A DNA stretch of 49,105 nt, taken from the NCBI GenBank assembly GCA_947623955.1, contig CANQIP010000011.1:1-49105 (forward strand), written 5' to 3'. The first letter of the stretch is position 1, and each line of letters begins with the position of its first letter. Shown piece after piece: positions 8,439 to 17,518 of the stretch. The position numbers and the translations under genes are program-made. Source of the DNA: an uncultured Clostridia bacterium (lineage in GTDB: Bacteria; Bacillota; Clostridia; UBA1381). The notes beneath the pieces are model-generated. The model saw nothing but the letters and a program-made list of their open reading frames with translations. It made no database searches and was not told the origin of the DNA.

Positions 8439-8930
8439 ATGAATTACGGTAATCTGGCATACAAATTGCCCGAGGAACGCCCCAAGCGTCCCCCGCAGAA
8501 GAAACGTAAGAAGAAACAGGTTAGAAGGACAAGAAAGCAGATGGCGTTAAGGAAGAAAATGATTCGCAGGGTTTGCGTTATCGCTGTCGTTGCCGTTTCG
8601 GCGAGTTTTATGATTTCGCAGTTTGTCGCCGTAAACGAGGGCGACAGGCAGATTGCCTCGCTGCGCAGACAGCTTGCCGACACCGAGGCGGCGACGAGCC
8701 AGATGGTTTTTGATATGGAGCAGAGCGTTGACCTCGCGGAAATCGAAAAGCAGGCGACAACAAGGCTCGGTATGCAGCGCCCCGAAAAATATCAGATAAT
8801 TTACGTCAACGTAAAACAGGACGATATGACCGAAAAGACAGCCGGCGAGGTGGAAGGCACGGGAAACAGGATTATGAACATGATAAAGGGCGCGTGCGGT
8901 TATATTGTAAACTTTTTCAGCATAAAATAG
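8439..8930 (+). CDS. ftsL: FtsL-like cell division protein
   Basis: A 163-residue bitopic membrane protein with the FtsL/DivIC plan: a long basic cytoplasmic tail (RPKRPPQKKRKKKQVRR), one membrane segment (about residues 48-67), then a short extracytoplasmic coiled coil (DRQIASLRRQLADTEAATSQM) and the motif ATTRLGMQRPEKYQII typical of the family. FtsL joins DivIC/FtsB in the divisome. An in-frame ATG at 8403 lies inside rsmH; ATG 8439 follows AAGGAGAC and is preferred. The position between rsmH and the transpeptidase gene is the expected one. The C-terminal 35 residues are unusually long and of unknown role. Confidence 0.85.
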   Translation: MNYGNLAYKLPEERPKRPPQKKRKKKQVRRTRKQMALRKKMIRRVCVIAVVAVSASFMISQFVAVNEGDRQIASLRRQLADTEAATSQMVFDMEQSVDLAEIEKQATTRLGMQRPEKYQIIYVNVKQDDMTEKTAGEVEGTGNRIMNMIKGACGYIVNFFSIK

Positions 8931-8972
8931 TTCTTGGAAGTCCTATGAATTGAATTTAGAGGGAATGAGGTA

Positions 8973-11258
8973 ATGAAACCGTCACTCAATGAAATAAACA
9001 AAAAAAGCGCGGTCATTGCCGCGGCGGTGGTAATCGCGCTTGCGGCTCTTACGCTGCGCGTAGGCTACTGGCAGATAATACGCGGCGAGGAGTTGTCGGC
9101 AAAGGCGAGGGCGCAGCAGCAGGGTTCGGGCGTAATAACCGCGTCGCGCGGCACGATTTACGACCGTAACGGCAAGGTACTCGCGGAAAGCGCGTCGGCG
9201 AACACGCTGATATGCAATCCCGAGGACGTTAAGGCTGACGGCAACGCCGACATTATAGCGTCAAAGCTTGCGCCGATAATAGATATGAAACCCGACGAAA
9301 TACGCAAGCTTATTACGAAGGAAAACAGGTACCAGGTTATAAAAAAGCGTCTTTCGACGGACGAAACGACCGCGGTAAAGGAGCTTTTAAGCTCCGACAA
9401 CGACGCCGAAACTGCAAAAGCGTTCAGCGGCATATACTTTGAGGAGGACTCGAAACGCTATTACCCGTTTAACGTCGCGCCGCACGTGCTCGGCTTTACG
9501 GGTTACGACAACAACGGCATACAGGGCGTGGAGCTTACGTTTGACGACGCGCTCATGGGTAAGAACGGCAGCATAGAGCAGAACCAAAACGCCGACGGCA
9601 CGACGCTGAAGGCGCAGCAGGCGGAATACATAAACGGCGCGGTAAAGGGTTACAACGTCGTTCTGACGATAGACGAAACGCTGCAGCATTTCCTTGAAAA
9701 GCACTTGGAGGAGGCTGTCGCGGAGGATGAACTTAAAGAAGGCGCGGCGGGTATAATAATGAACCCGAAAACGGGAGAAATACTCGCGATGGCGACAAAG
9801 CCCGATTTTGACGTCAACAATCCTTACGATATAGAGCAGTTTGAAAAATACGCGCTCAAATATACGGAAACAATCGACGAGGATGAGGACGAGGATGACG
9901 AGGACGGTGCAAGCGCGACGCCGAAACCGAAAAAGACAATAGACAACCTCACCGACGAGGAAGTTGCGGCTGCGCGGAACAAGATGTGGAGAAATAAGGC
10001 AATATCCGACACATACGAGCCGGGTTCGACCTTTAAGATAATAACAGCCGCGGCGGCGCTGGAGGAACATGTGGTAGATCTCAATTCAACGTTTTACTGC
10101 CCGGGCTTTAAGATAGTCGCGGACAGAAAAATAAGCTGCGCGAACACCGACGGTCACGGACCGCAGACGTTTGTCGAGGGCGTTCAAAACTCCTGCAACC
10201 CTGTGTTTATGGAACTCGGACTTCGTCTCGGCGCGGATAAATTCATGGAATACTTCAGAGCCTTCGGACTTACCGATACAACCGATATGGGATTGGTGGG
10301 CGAGGCGTCGAGTATATATTACCACAACAGAATGAGCGACGTGGACATCGCCACAAGCTCGTTCGGACAGGGCTTTCAGATAACGCCGATACAGCTTGTC
10401 ACAGCCGTTTCGGCAGTCGTCAACGGCGGCGTGAGAATGAAACCGAGAATAGTCAAGGAAATACGCGGCTCAAACGGCGTGGTAAAGAGCTACGGACAGG
10501 AGGAAGTAGCACGCGTAATATCCGAGGACACGTCGCAGAAGATGCGCGAAATTCTCGAATCGGTCGTGTCGCTCTCGACCTCAACGGGTAAGAACGCCTA
10601 CGTAAAAGGCTGCCGCATTGGCGGCAAGACGGGAACATCAGAGAAAGGCAACCGTCAGGAGGAAAAGCGTATCGCGTCCTTTATCGGCTTTGCACCGGCG
10701 AACGACCCCGAGCTTGTATGCCTTGTGATGCTCGACGAGCCGCAGGTGGACAACAAGTACGGCGGAACAATCGCCGCCCCGATTGTGGGTGAAATTATAG
10801 AGGACTCAATGAATTATCTCGGCATAGAGAAACAGTACACCGAAAACGAAACGCCCGACGTAAGAGTCGAAGTGCCGGACGTAAGACAGCTTGAAGAGTC
10901 GGAGGCGCGTGAAAAAATAGCCGACGCCGGACTGTACATAAATATTGTCGGCGACGGAGACAGAGTTGTAGATCAACTGCCGCAGCCGGGAGTAATGATA
11001 GGAGAAAATTCAACTGTAATAATATACACGGAGGAGCGAGACAAATCGGATACCGTTACCGTACCCGACCTCAGCGGCGTCTCGGTCGAGGACGCGGAGT
11101 ACACGCTCGCGCTGTGCGGGCTGAACTTTGAAGTAATCGGCGCGGGACACAGCGAGGAAAAGGGAGCGTACGCCGTAAAGCAGAGCATCGAGCCGGGCGA
11201 GCAGGTTGCTCCGGCTACGGTAATCGGCGTTGAATTCCGTCAGTTGACCTCGGATTAA
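8973..11258 (+). CDS. PASTA-domain class B penicillin-binding protein (FtsI/SpoVD type)
   Basis: A membrane-anchored peptidoglycan transpeptidase. Residues 13-31 form the membrane anchor, followed by the PBP dimer domain (ASRGTIYDRNGKVLAESASA near 50). The transpeptidase domain has Ser352 and Lys355 (STFK), Ser407-Cys-Asn409 and Lys552-Thr-Gly-Thr. Two PASTA domains follow (from about 628 and 693), which often sense muropeptides. An acidic insert of about 45 residues (DEDEDEDDEDG near 300) sits just ahead of the catalytic serine, where relatives have a short loop. SpoVD (spore cortex) and FtsI (division) cannot be separated by sequence here; only one copy lies in this cluster. Confidence 0.92.
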   Translation: MKPSLNEINKKSAVIAAAVVIALAALTLRVGYWQIIRGEELSAKARAQQQGSGVITASRGTIYDRNGKVLAESASANTLICNPEDVKADGNADIIASKLAPIIDMKPDEIRKLITKENRYQVIKKRLSTDETTAVKELLSSDNDAETAKAFSGIYFEEDSKRYYPFNVAPHVLGFTGYDNNGIQGVELTFDDALMGKNGSIEQNQNADGTTLKAQQAEYINGAVKGYNVVLTIDETLQHFLEKHLEEAVAEDELKEGAAGIIMNPKTGEILAMATKPDFDVNNPYDIEQFEKYALKYTETIDEDEDEDDEDGASATPKPKKTIDNLTDEEVAAARNKMWRNKAISDTYEPGSTFKIITAAAALEEHVVDLNSTFYCPGFKIVADRKISCANTDGHGPQTFVEGVQNSCNPVFMELGLRLGADKFMEYFRAFGLTDTTDMGLVGEASSIYYHNRMSDVDIATSSFGQGFQITPIQLVTAVSAVVNGGVRMKPRIVKEIRGSNGVVKSYGQEEVARVISEDTSQKMREILESVVSLSTSTGKNAYVKGCRIGGKTGTSEKGNRQEEKRIASFIGFAPANDPELVCLVMLDEPQVDNKYGGTIAAPIVGEIIEDSMNYLGIEKQYTENETPDVRVEVPDVRQLEESEAREKIADAGLYINIVGDGDRVVDQLPQPGVMIGENSTVIIYTEERDKSDTVTVPDLSGVSVEDAEYTLALCGLNFEVIGAGHSEEKGAYAVKQSIEPGEQVAPATVIGVEFRQLTSD

Positions 11259-11276
11259 ATAAAGGGGGAATTATAA

Positions 11277-12713
11277 ATGTTGGCAAGTGAACTACTCGGA
11301 GCAAAATGGCTCGAAGAACACGAGGATATTAACATTACGGGCATAGCGTACGACTCTCGCAGCGTGCTCCCGGGTAATGTGTTTGTGTGCATTAAGGGCT
11401 TTGAAACGGACGGACACAAGTACGCCGCAGCGGCGGTAAAGAACGGCGCGGCTGTAATTGTCGCGCAGGACCCGATAGACGTAAGCGTGCCGGTTTGGTA
11501 CGTTGAAAATTCGCGTAAGGAAATAGCCGAGTTGGCTTGCAGATATTACGATAACCCCTCGAAGAAGTTTAAGCTTATAGGCGTTACCGGAACGAACGGC
11601 AAAACGACCATAACGTACCTTATAAAGAGCATCGTCGAGGAAGCGGGTATGCTCATAGGCGTTATCGGCACGAACCAGAATATAATCGGCGACAAGGTGC
11701 TCGTCACACAGAGCACCACCCCCACGACCCCGAACGCGCTGGAGCTGCAAAAGCTGTTCGCGGAAATGGCTGAAAGCGACGCGGACGGCGTTGTTATGGA
11801 GGTATCGAGCCACGCGCTGGAACTTGAAAGAGTACACGGCTGCCGCTTTGACGTCGGCGTGTTCACAAATCTTACGCGCGACCACCTCGATTTCCACAAG
11901 ACTATGGAAAACTACCTCGCCGCAAAGGCAAAGCTGTTTGACATAAGCGCGAAGGGCGTGGTAAACTTTGACGACGAGGGCGGCAGGAAGATAGCCGCGA
12001 CCGCGCCGTGCGACATTATAAAGGTCGGTCTCGGCGACGGCTGCGACCTTCAGGCGGAGAATATCCGCATAACGGCTCGCGGCACCGATTTTGATGTTGT
12101 GTATAACGGGGAAAAGTACCCCGTTCATATAGTGATACCGGGACGGTTCAGCGTGTATAACGCGATATGCGCGTTCGGCGCGGCGCTGCAGCTCGGCATA
12201 GACATACCGACGATAGTAAGAGGACTTGAAAAAGCGACGGGTGTTGTAGGACGCGTCGAGGTCGTTCCGACCGACACCGACTACACGGTGATAATAGACT
12301 ACGCGCACACGCCCGACGGACTTGAAAACATCATAACCGCCGTAAAGGATTTCGCAAAGGGCAGGGTAATAACGCTGTTCGGCTGCGGCGGCGACCGCGA
12401 CGCGACAAAGCGTCCGATAATGGGTGAGATAGCGGGACGGCTGTCGGACTACAGCATAATCACCTCCGACAACCCGCGCACCGAAGACCCAATGGCGATA
12501 ATTAACAGTATCGAGGAGGGTATGAAAAAGACGGACGGCAAATACACCGTCATAGCCGACCGCCGCGAGGCGATAGGCTACGCTCTCGACCACGCCGAAA
12601 AGGACGACGTTATAATTCTCGCCGGAAAGGGTCAGGAAACATACCAGATAATCGGCAAGGAAAAGATAGATTTTGACGAAAGAGTTGTGGTTTACAAGCA
12701 TTTGAATAAGTAA
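11277..12713 (+). CDS. murE: UDP-MurNAc-L-Ala-D-Glu:meso-diaminopimelate ligase MurE
   Basis: MurE adds the third stem-peptide residue in cytoplasmic peptidoglycan precursor synthesis. The 478-residue protein has the Mur ligase P-loop GTNGKTT (Lys109), the central TTPTTPN loop, a VMEVSSHALEL segment and the substrate motif DNPR at 398-401. DNPR marks enzymes using meso-diaminopimelate rather than lysine, so the wall is probably of the mDAP type, shared with the dipicolinate pathway precursor pool. The start follows AAAGGGGGA by 8 bases and lies 18 bp after the transpeptidase gene. Confidence 0.97.
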   Translation: MLASELLGAKWLEEHEDINITGIAYDSRSVLPGNVFVCIKGFETDGHKYAAAAVKNGAAVIVAQDPIDVSVPVWYVENSRKEIAELACRYYDNPSKKFKLIGVTGTNGKTTITYLIKSIVEEAGMLIGVIGTNQNIIGDKVLVTQSTTPTTPNALELQKLFAEMAESDADGVVMEVSSHALELERVHGCRFDVGVFTNLTRDHLDFHKTMENYLAAKAKLFDISAKGVVNFDDEGGRKIAATAPCDIIKVGLGDGCDLQAENIRITARGTDFDVVYNGEKYPVHIVIPGRFSVYNAICAFGAALQLGIDIPTIVRGLEKATGVVGRVEVVPTDTDYTVIIDYAHTPDGLENIITAVKDFAKGRVITLFGCGGDRDATKRPIMGEIAGRLSDYSIITSDNPRTEDPMAIINSIEEGMKKTDGKYTVIADRREAIGYALDHAEKDDVIILAGKGQETYQIIGKEKIDFDERVVVYKHLNK

Positions 12714-12720
12714 AATACAA

Positions 12721-12748
12721 GGGCTGTCACAAGCGGCAGCCTTTGTTT
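12721..12748 (+). terminator. weak hairpin between murE and murF
   Basis: GGCTGTC (12722-12728) pairs with GGCAGCC (12735-12741), including one G-U pair, followed by TTTGTTT. It is too weak for a firm terminator and may only attenuate read-through to murF. Confidence 0.4.
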
Positions 12749-12796
12749 ATGTAATACGGCACGATATATTTACGAAAGGGGTTAAAGGTCATAATC

Positions 12797-14155
12797 ATGC
12801 AGTCTTTAACGACGGAAGAAATAATTAAAGCGACCGGCGGAACGCTCATAGGCGGCGATGAAACCGTAATAAAAGGCATATCCACAAATTCACGCGAAAT
12901 TAAAGAGGGCGAGCTGTTCATACCGCTTGTCGGCGACAAATTCGACGGTCACGAGTTTATACGCGCGGCGTTTGAACTCGGCGCGTCGGCTGCGCTCACA
13001 TCGAAGGAAACGGAGCTGTTTATAGGTAAGACCATTATACGCGTAAAGGACACGAAAAAGGCTCTCGGCGCGATAGCCGCGTACTATAAGGAAAAGCACA
13101 ACGTACCGACAATAGCCGTCACGGGCAGCGTCGGCAAGACGACGACAAAGGATATGGTGTACTCCGTAATATCGCAGAAGTACAACACGCTTAAAACGGA
13201 GGCTAATTTCAATAACGACATCGGTCTGCCGCTGACGATTTTTCATCTTGAAAAGGAGCATGAGGCGGCTGTGCTTGAAATGGGCATGAACCATTTCGGC
13301 GAGATAGACTACCTTGCCTCAATAGGCAAGCCCGACGCAGCGATAATAACGAACATAGGCGAGTCGCACATCGAAAATCTCGGCTCGCGCGAGGGAATAT
13401 TCAAGGCTAAAATGGAGATAACAAACCGTTTCGGCAAGGACAACACGCTCATAGTAAACGGCGACAACGACTTCCTCCGCACGGTAAAGGGCGAATACAA
13501 AGTCGTGCGCTACGGCTTGGACAGCAGTAACGACGTGCACGCGAAAAATATAGTAAACAAGGGTCTCGGCGGCATATCGTTCACGGCTGTCGTAAACGGC
13601 ACGGAATACGTGGCGGAGCTTGCCGTACCGGGCGAGCATAACGTGTATAATGCGCTCGCGGCGATATGCGCGGGTATAGAGTTTAAAATTCCCATGGAAG
13701 ATATACTGCGCGGCATAAAGACGTTTGAGCCGACGGCGCAGAGGCTTGCGGTCGAGGACTACAAGGGCATAACGATAATAAACGACTGCTACAACGCGTC
13801 GCCCGACTCGATAAAGGCTGCGCTTAAGGTACTTGCCGCGACAGACGCGAAAAGGCGCGTCGCGGTGCTCGGCGACATTCTCGAAATGGGCGAACACGCA
13901 CCCTCGGCGCATTACGGTCTCGCGAAATACGTAAAAGACGCGGGCGTAGACGTGCTTGTGACGGCGGGAGAGAATATGAAAAACCTCGCGCGCGGCGCAA
14001 AGGAGCAGGGCGTAAGTGAAATACACGCGTTCGACAAGACGCTGGAGGCGTGCAATTTCGTAAAGGACGCACTTAAAGAAGGTGACGCGGTGCTTATAAA
14101 AGCGTCGCACGGCATGAGATTTGAAGAGGTTTACAACGCGATAAAGGATAACTAA
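12797..14155 (+). CDS. murF: UDP-MurNAc-tripeptide:D-Ala-D-Ala ligase MurF
   Basis: MurF completes the UDP-MurNAc pentapeptide. The 452-residue protein begins with the MurF substrate-binding domain (GISTNSREIKEGELFIPL) and has the ATP loop TGSVGKTTTKD (Lys114), the conserved TEANFNNDIGLPLT stretch near 135 and the VLEMGMNHFGEI motif near 160. The late segment YNASPDSIKAAL near 330 is typical. An 83-bp gap with a weak hairpin separates it from murE, wider than elsewhere in the cluster. Confidence 0.97.
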   Translation: MQSLTTEEIIKATGGTLIGGDETVIKGISTNSREIKEGELFIPLVGDKFDGHEFIRAAFELGASAALTSKETELFIGKTIIRVKDTKKALGAIAAYYKEKHNVPTIAVTGSVGKTTTKDMVYSVISQKYNTLKTEANFNNDIGLPLTIFHLEKEHEAAVLEMGMNHFGEIDYLASIGKPDAAIITNIGESHIENLGSREGIFKAKMEITNRFGKDNTLIVNGDNDFLRTVKGEYKVVRYGLDSSNDVHAKNIVNKGLGGISFTAVVNGTEYVAELAVPGEHNVYNALAAICAGIEFKIPMEDILRGIKTFEPTAQRLAVEDYKGITIINDCYNASPDSIKAALKVLAATDAKRRVAVLGDILEMGEHAPSAHYGLAKYVKDAGVDVLVTAGENMKNLARGAKEQGVSEIHAFDKTLEACNFVKDALKEGDAVLIKASHGMRFEEVYNAIKDN

Positions 14156-14168
14156 AGAGGTGTAAAAA

Positions 14169-15200
14169 ATGGACAGTATAAAGGAACTTGCAATGCTCGC
14201 GCTTTTGCCGCTTATCGCGTCGTTCGCGGTAACGCTGCTGCTCGGACGGGTGTTTATACCGTGGCTTAGGAGACTTAAATTCGGGCAGGAGATCCGCGAG
14301 GAAGGCCCGAAGTGGCATCAAAAAAAGTCGGGTACGCCGACGATGGGCGGTATAATGTTCATAACGGGCATAGCGGTCGGAGTTGCCGCGGCGTCGGTAA
14401 TGTTCGCTCTTCAGGGTAACTTTTCGCCGAAATTCGCGAGATGTATAGTAATCTTCGCCGTCGCGCTCGGTTTCGGTATAATCGGCTTTATAGACGATTA
14501 TATAAAGGTTGTGAAAAAGCGCAACCTCGGACTTACCGCGATACAGAAGTTTATGCTGCAGGTTTTGCTTGCAGCGGTGTACGTCGTGGCGATGTACGCG
14601 CTCGGCGAGCTTAACACGGCGATTATAATACCGTTCACAGCTATAGAATGGACAATGCCGCTGTGGCTGTATATACCGTTTATCATGTTCGTGATAGTCG
14701 GCGTGGTAAACGCGGTAAACCTCACGGACGGGCTTGACGGACTCGCGTCGAGCATAACGGCTGTGGTCGCGCTGTTCTTTATGCTCACGGCGTACATGCG
14801 GTTTTCCGAAACGGGCGTAACGGTGTTCGCCGCCGCGCTTTTGGGCGGACTTCTGGCGTTCCTTTGCTACAACAAATACCCCGCGAAGGTGTTTATGGGC
14901 GACACGGGCTCGCTGTTTCTGGGGGCTGCCGCCGCGCTTATGGCGATAGACCTCAAAATGACGATATTCCTTATAATCGTCGGCTTTGTGTACCTCATGG
15001 AAACGCTGTCGGTAATAATGCAGACGACGTATTTTAAGATTACAAAGAAGAAGTACGGCGAGGGCAGAAGAATATTCAAAATGACGCCGATACACCATCA
15101 TTTTGAAAAATGCGGCTGGAGCGAAAAGAAAATAGTTATAATATTTACGCTTGCCACGGCAATACTATGTGTAATCGCGTGGTTTGGCATACTTGTATAA
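14169..15200 (+). CDS. mraY: phospho-N-acetylmuramoyl-pentapeptide transferase MraY
   Basis: MraY links UDP-MurNAc-pentapeptide to undecaprenyl phosphate, making lipid I in the membrane. The 343-residue protein has about ten membrane segments and all signature loops: KSGTPTMGG near 52, the Asp-Asp pair in FIDDYIKV near 108, NLTDGLDGLASS near 182, MGDTGSLFLGA near 240 and TPIHHHFE near 300. The start is preceded by AAAGAGGTG at a good distance, 13 bp after murF. Confidence 0.97.
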   Translation: MDSIKELAMLALLPLIASFAVTLLLGRVFIPWLRRLKFGQEIREEGPKWHQKKSGTPTMGGIMFITGIAVGVAAASVMFALQGNFSPKFARCIVIFAVALGFGIIGFIDDYIKVVKKRNLGLTAIQKFMLQVLLAAVYVVAMYALGELNTAIIIPFTAIEWTMPLWLYIPFIMFVIVGVVNAVNLTDGLDGLASSITAVVALFFMLTAYMRFSETGVTVFAAALLGGLLAFLCYNKYPAKVFMGDTGSLFLGAAAALMAIDLKMTIFLIIVGFVYLMETLSVIMQTTYFKITKKKYGEGRRIFKMTPIHHHFEKCGWSEKKIVIIFTLATAILCVIAWFGILV

Positions 15201-15230
15201 AATCAGCATAAAACGGAAAAGGTGATAAGC

Positions 15231-16400
15231 ATGGCGGGAGCATCCACGTTAAGCGGTACTTCGCGGCAAAAAGGAATACCTCCGCGTAAAAACGCGGTAA
15301 GAATACAGGCGGGAGATATGGACTACACGTTTTTGTTCATAGTTATTTTACTGCTCTTTTTCGGATTGGTAATGCTCCTGTCATCGTCCGCGCCGGCGGG
15401 CAGTACCATCTACGGCAACCCGTACTACTTCTTTATAAAGCAGGCGTCGTGCGCGGCTGCGGGACTTGCGGGAATGTTCCTTGTATCGCGGATAAATTAC
15501 AACGTGTATAAAAAATTCGCAAACCCGATGATGCTTGTATGTATAATACTTCTCGTGTGCGTGCTTGTGCCGGGCATAGGCGTAAGGCTGAACGGCTCGC
15601 GACGGTGGCTCAACACGCCGTTTATTCAGCTGCAGCCGTCGGAGTTTATGAAACCCGTTATCGCGATTTACTTTGCGAAACAGATTGACACGGGCAAATA
15701 CAATCTGAAAAAGCCGGGCGGTAATTTGCCGTTTATAGGAGTGCTTATAATCGTGCTCGGACTTATGCTTATGGAAACGCACCTTTCGGGCGCGATAGTT
15801 ATAGCGGGCATAGGCGTTACGGTAATGATAGCCGGAGGCACACCGATAAAACCGATGCTAATAGGACTGCTTATAATAATGCCCATAGGAATAATCGCGA
15901 TCCACGCGGCGAGCCCGGTGCGGTGGGCGAGAGTAACGAGCTTTTTAAATCCGTTTAAGGATATACGGAACCAGAGTTACCAGGTCGCGCAGGGTCTTTA
16001 CGCGATAGGCTCGGGCGGCATATTCGGACGCGGACTCGGACAGAGCGTGCAGAAATATTCCTACCTCCCCGAGCCGTACAACGACTTCATATTCGCGATT
16101 GTGTGCGAGGAACTCGGACTTGTCGGCGCGGTGGTAGTAATGCTCCTGTTCGCAGCACTGATACTCAGGGCGATAAAGATAGCGGTAAACGCGCCCGATA
16201 CATATTCGTCGCTTGTGGCTCTCGGCATAGCCGCGCAGCTTGCGATACAGACGATACTTAATATAGCGGTCGCGACGTCGAGCGTGCCCAATACGGGCGT
16301 GTCGCTGCCGTTCTTCAGCTACGGCGGTACGGCGATACTGACGCTGCTGCTCGAAATGGGCATACTGCTGAACATATCACGCTATTCAATTAAGGATTAA
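15231..16400 (+). CDS. SEDS-family peptidoglycan polymerase (FtsW/SpoVE)
   Basis: A membrane glycosyltransferase that polymerises lipid II together with a class B transpeptidase such as the one at 8973. The 389-residue protein has about ten membrane segments, with the SEDS hallmarks NGSRRWLN near residue 120, QPSEFMKPV near 135, an extracytoplasmic loop ending LPEPYNDFIFAIVCEELG near 275, and PFFSYGGTAIL near 360. I prefer ATG 15231 over GTG 15222 because AAGGTGA then sits 6 bases away. Division (FtsW) and sporulation (SpoVE) forms are not separable by eye. The gene follows mraY directly; murD, usually between them, is missing. Confidence 0.93.
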   Translation: MAGASTLSGTSRQKGIPPRKNAVRIQAGDMDYTFLFIVILLLFFGLVMLLSSSAPAGSTIYGNPYYFFIKQASCAAAGLAGMFLVSRINYNVYKKFANPMMLVCIILLVCVLVPGIGVRLNGSRRWLNTPFIQLQPSEFMKPVIAIYFAKQIDTGKYNLKKPGGNLPFIGVLIIVLGLMLMETHLSGAIVIAGIGVTVMIAGGTPIKPMLIGLLIIMPIGIIAIHAASPVRWARVTSFLNPFKDIRNQSYQVAQGLYAIGSGGIFGRGLGQSVQKYSYLPEPYNDFIFAIVCEELGLVGAVVVMLLFAALILRAIKIAVNAPDTYSSLVALGIAAQLAIQTILNIAVATSSVPNTGVSLPFFSYGGTAILTLLLEMGILLNISRYSIKD

Positions 16401-16411
16401 AGGAGATTACT

Positions 16412-17518
16412 ATGAGAGTAATATTTGCCGGCGGCGGCACGGCGGGTCACATCAACCCCGCAATTTCAATCGCCGACTACGCGAAATCGCGGGACGACGA
16501 CTTTAAGGCGCTTTTTATAGGCACGAAAAGCGGTATGGAGACGCGTCTCGTGCCGAAGGCGGGTTACGACATCAAATATATCGACATAGAGGGCTTTGAC
16601 AGACGGCATTTGCTTAAAAATATATCCGTTGTCAAAAAGCTTATGCAGTCGCGCCGCGACTGCGCCGAGATAATCAGGGATTTTAAGCCCGACTGCATCG
16701 TATGCACGGGCGGATACGTTAGCGGCCCGGTCGCGATGGCGTCGAAGGAGACGGGCGTGCCGTCGCTCATACACGAGCAGAACGTGTACCCGGGGCTTAC
16801 CGTAAAGGGCGCGGAAAACTACGTCACGTACCTTGCTCTCAGCTTTGAGGAAACGGTGAACCACATGAAACACAAGGATAAGTGCGTTGTGACCGGCAAC
16901 CCGATACGTAAGGAAATTCTCGATGCGGACAAGCAGACTTCGCGCGACAGGCTCGGCATAAAAAAGCCGTTTGTTATGATTTTCGGCGGCAGTCTCGGGG
17001 CGGACAAGATAAACGACACCGTTATAGACATGCTCGACCGCATAAACGCGGAGCAGGAAATAGAGCTTTTGTTCGGCACGGGCGTGCGCAATTACGACAA
17101 GGTTATGCAGACGATTGCCGCGAAGAATATAACGGTCGGCGAGAACGTGAAAATCACGGCGTATATAGACAACATGGCGGATTACATGTCCGCCGCCGAC
17201 GTGGTCGTTTCGCGCGCGGGCGCGATAACGGTAAGCGAGATCGCCGCGCTCGGCAAGCCGTCGATACTGATACCGTCGCCGAATGTTGTACGCAACCACC
17301 AGGAGCAGAACGCGCGCGAATTTGAGGCGAACAACGCCGCCGCGGTAATACTCGAAAGCGAGCTTACGTCCGACAAGCTGTACGAAAAGATGATGTCGCT
17401 CGTGGAAAACGAGGCGCAGCTTAAGCTGATGTCGGCGAACCTCAAAAAAATCGCGAGAACGGACGCGCTTGAACGCATATATGAACTGATGATAAAAATG
17501 TCGAAAGGAAACGGTTAA
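16412..17518 (+). CDS. murG: lipid II synthase MurG
   Basis: MurG adds GlcNAc to lipid I on the inner membrane face, forming lipid II. The 368-residue GT-B enzyme has the N-terminal loop FAGGGTAGHINPAI, the IHEQNVYPG motif near 126, GGSLGADKIN near 194 and the UDP-GlcNAc site SRAGAITVSEIAALGKPSILIP near 268-289. The start follows AAAGGAGA by 8 bases. Its stop codon directly abuts the hisS start. Confidence 0.97.
   Translation: MRVIFAGGGTAGHINPAISIADYAKSRDDDFKALFIGTKSGMETRLVPKAGYDIKYIDIEGFDRRHLLKNISVVKKLMQSRRDCAEIIRDFKPDCIVCTGGYVSGPVAMASKETGVPSLIHEQNVYPGLTVKGAENYVTYLALSFEETVNHMKHKDKCVVTGNPIRKEILDADKQTSRDRLGIKKPFVMIFGGSLGADKINDTVIDMLDRINAEQEIELLFGTGVRNYDKVMQTIAAKNITVGENVKITAYIDNMADYMSAADVVVSRAGAITVSEIAALGKPSILIPSPNVVRNHQEQNAREFEANNAAAVILESELTSDKLYEKMMSLVENEAQLKLMSANLKKIARTDALERIYELMIKMSKGNG

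Noticed and set aside
11292-12701. A 469-codon open frame on the minus strand opposite murE
   Set aside because: It mirrors murE codons, is composed largely of Arg, Val and Tyr, has no ribosome binding site and matches no domain. It is a by-product of G-C rich codon use.
14094-15101. A 335-codon minus-strand frame opposite mraY
   Set aside because: Extremely basic shadow of a membrane-protein gene, without hydrophobic segments, start signal or recognisable motif.
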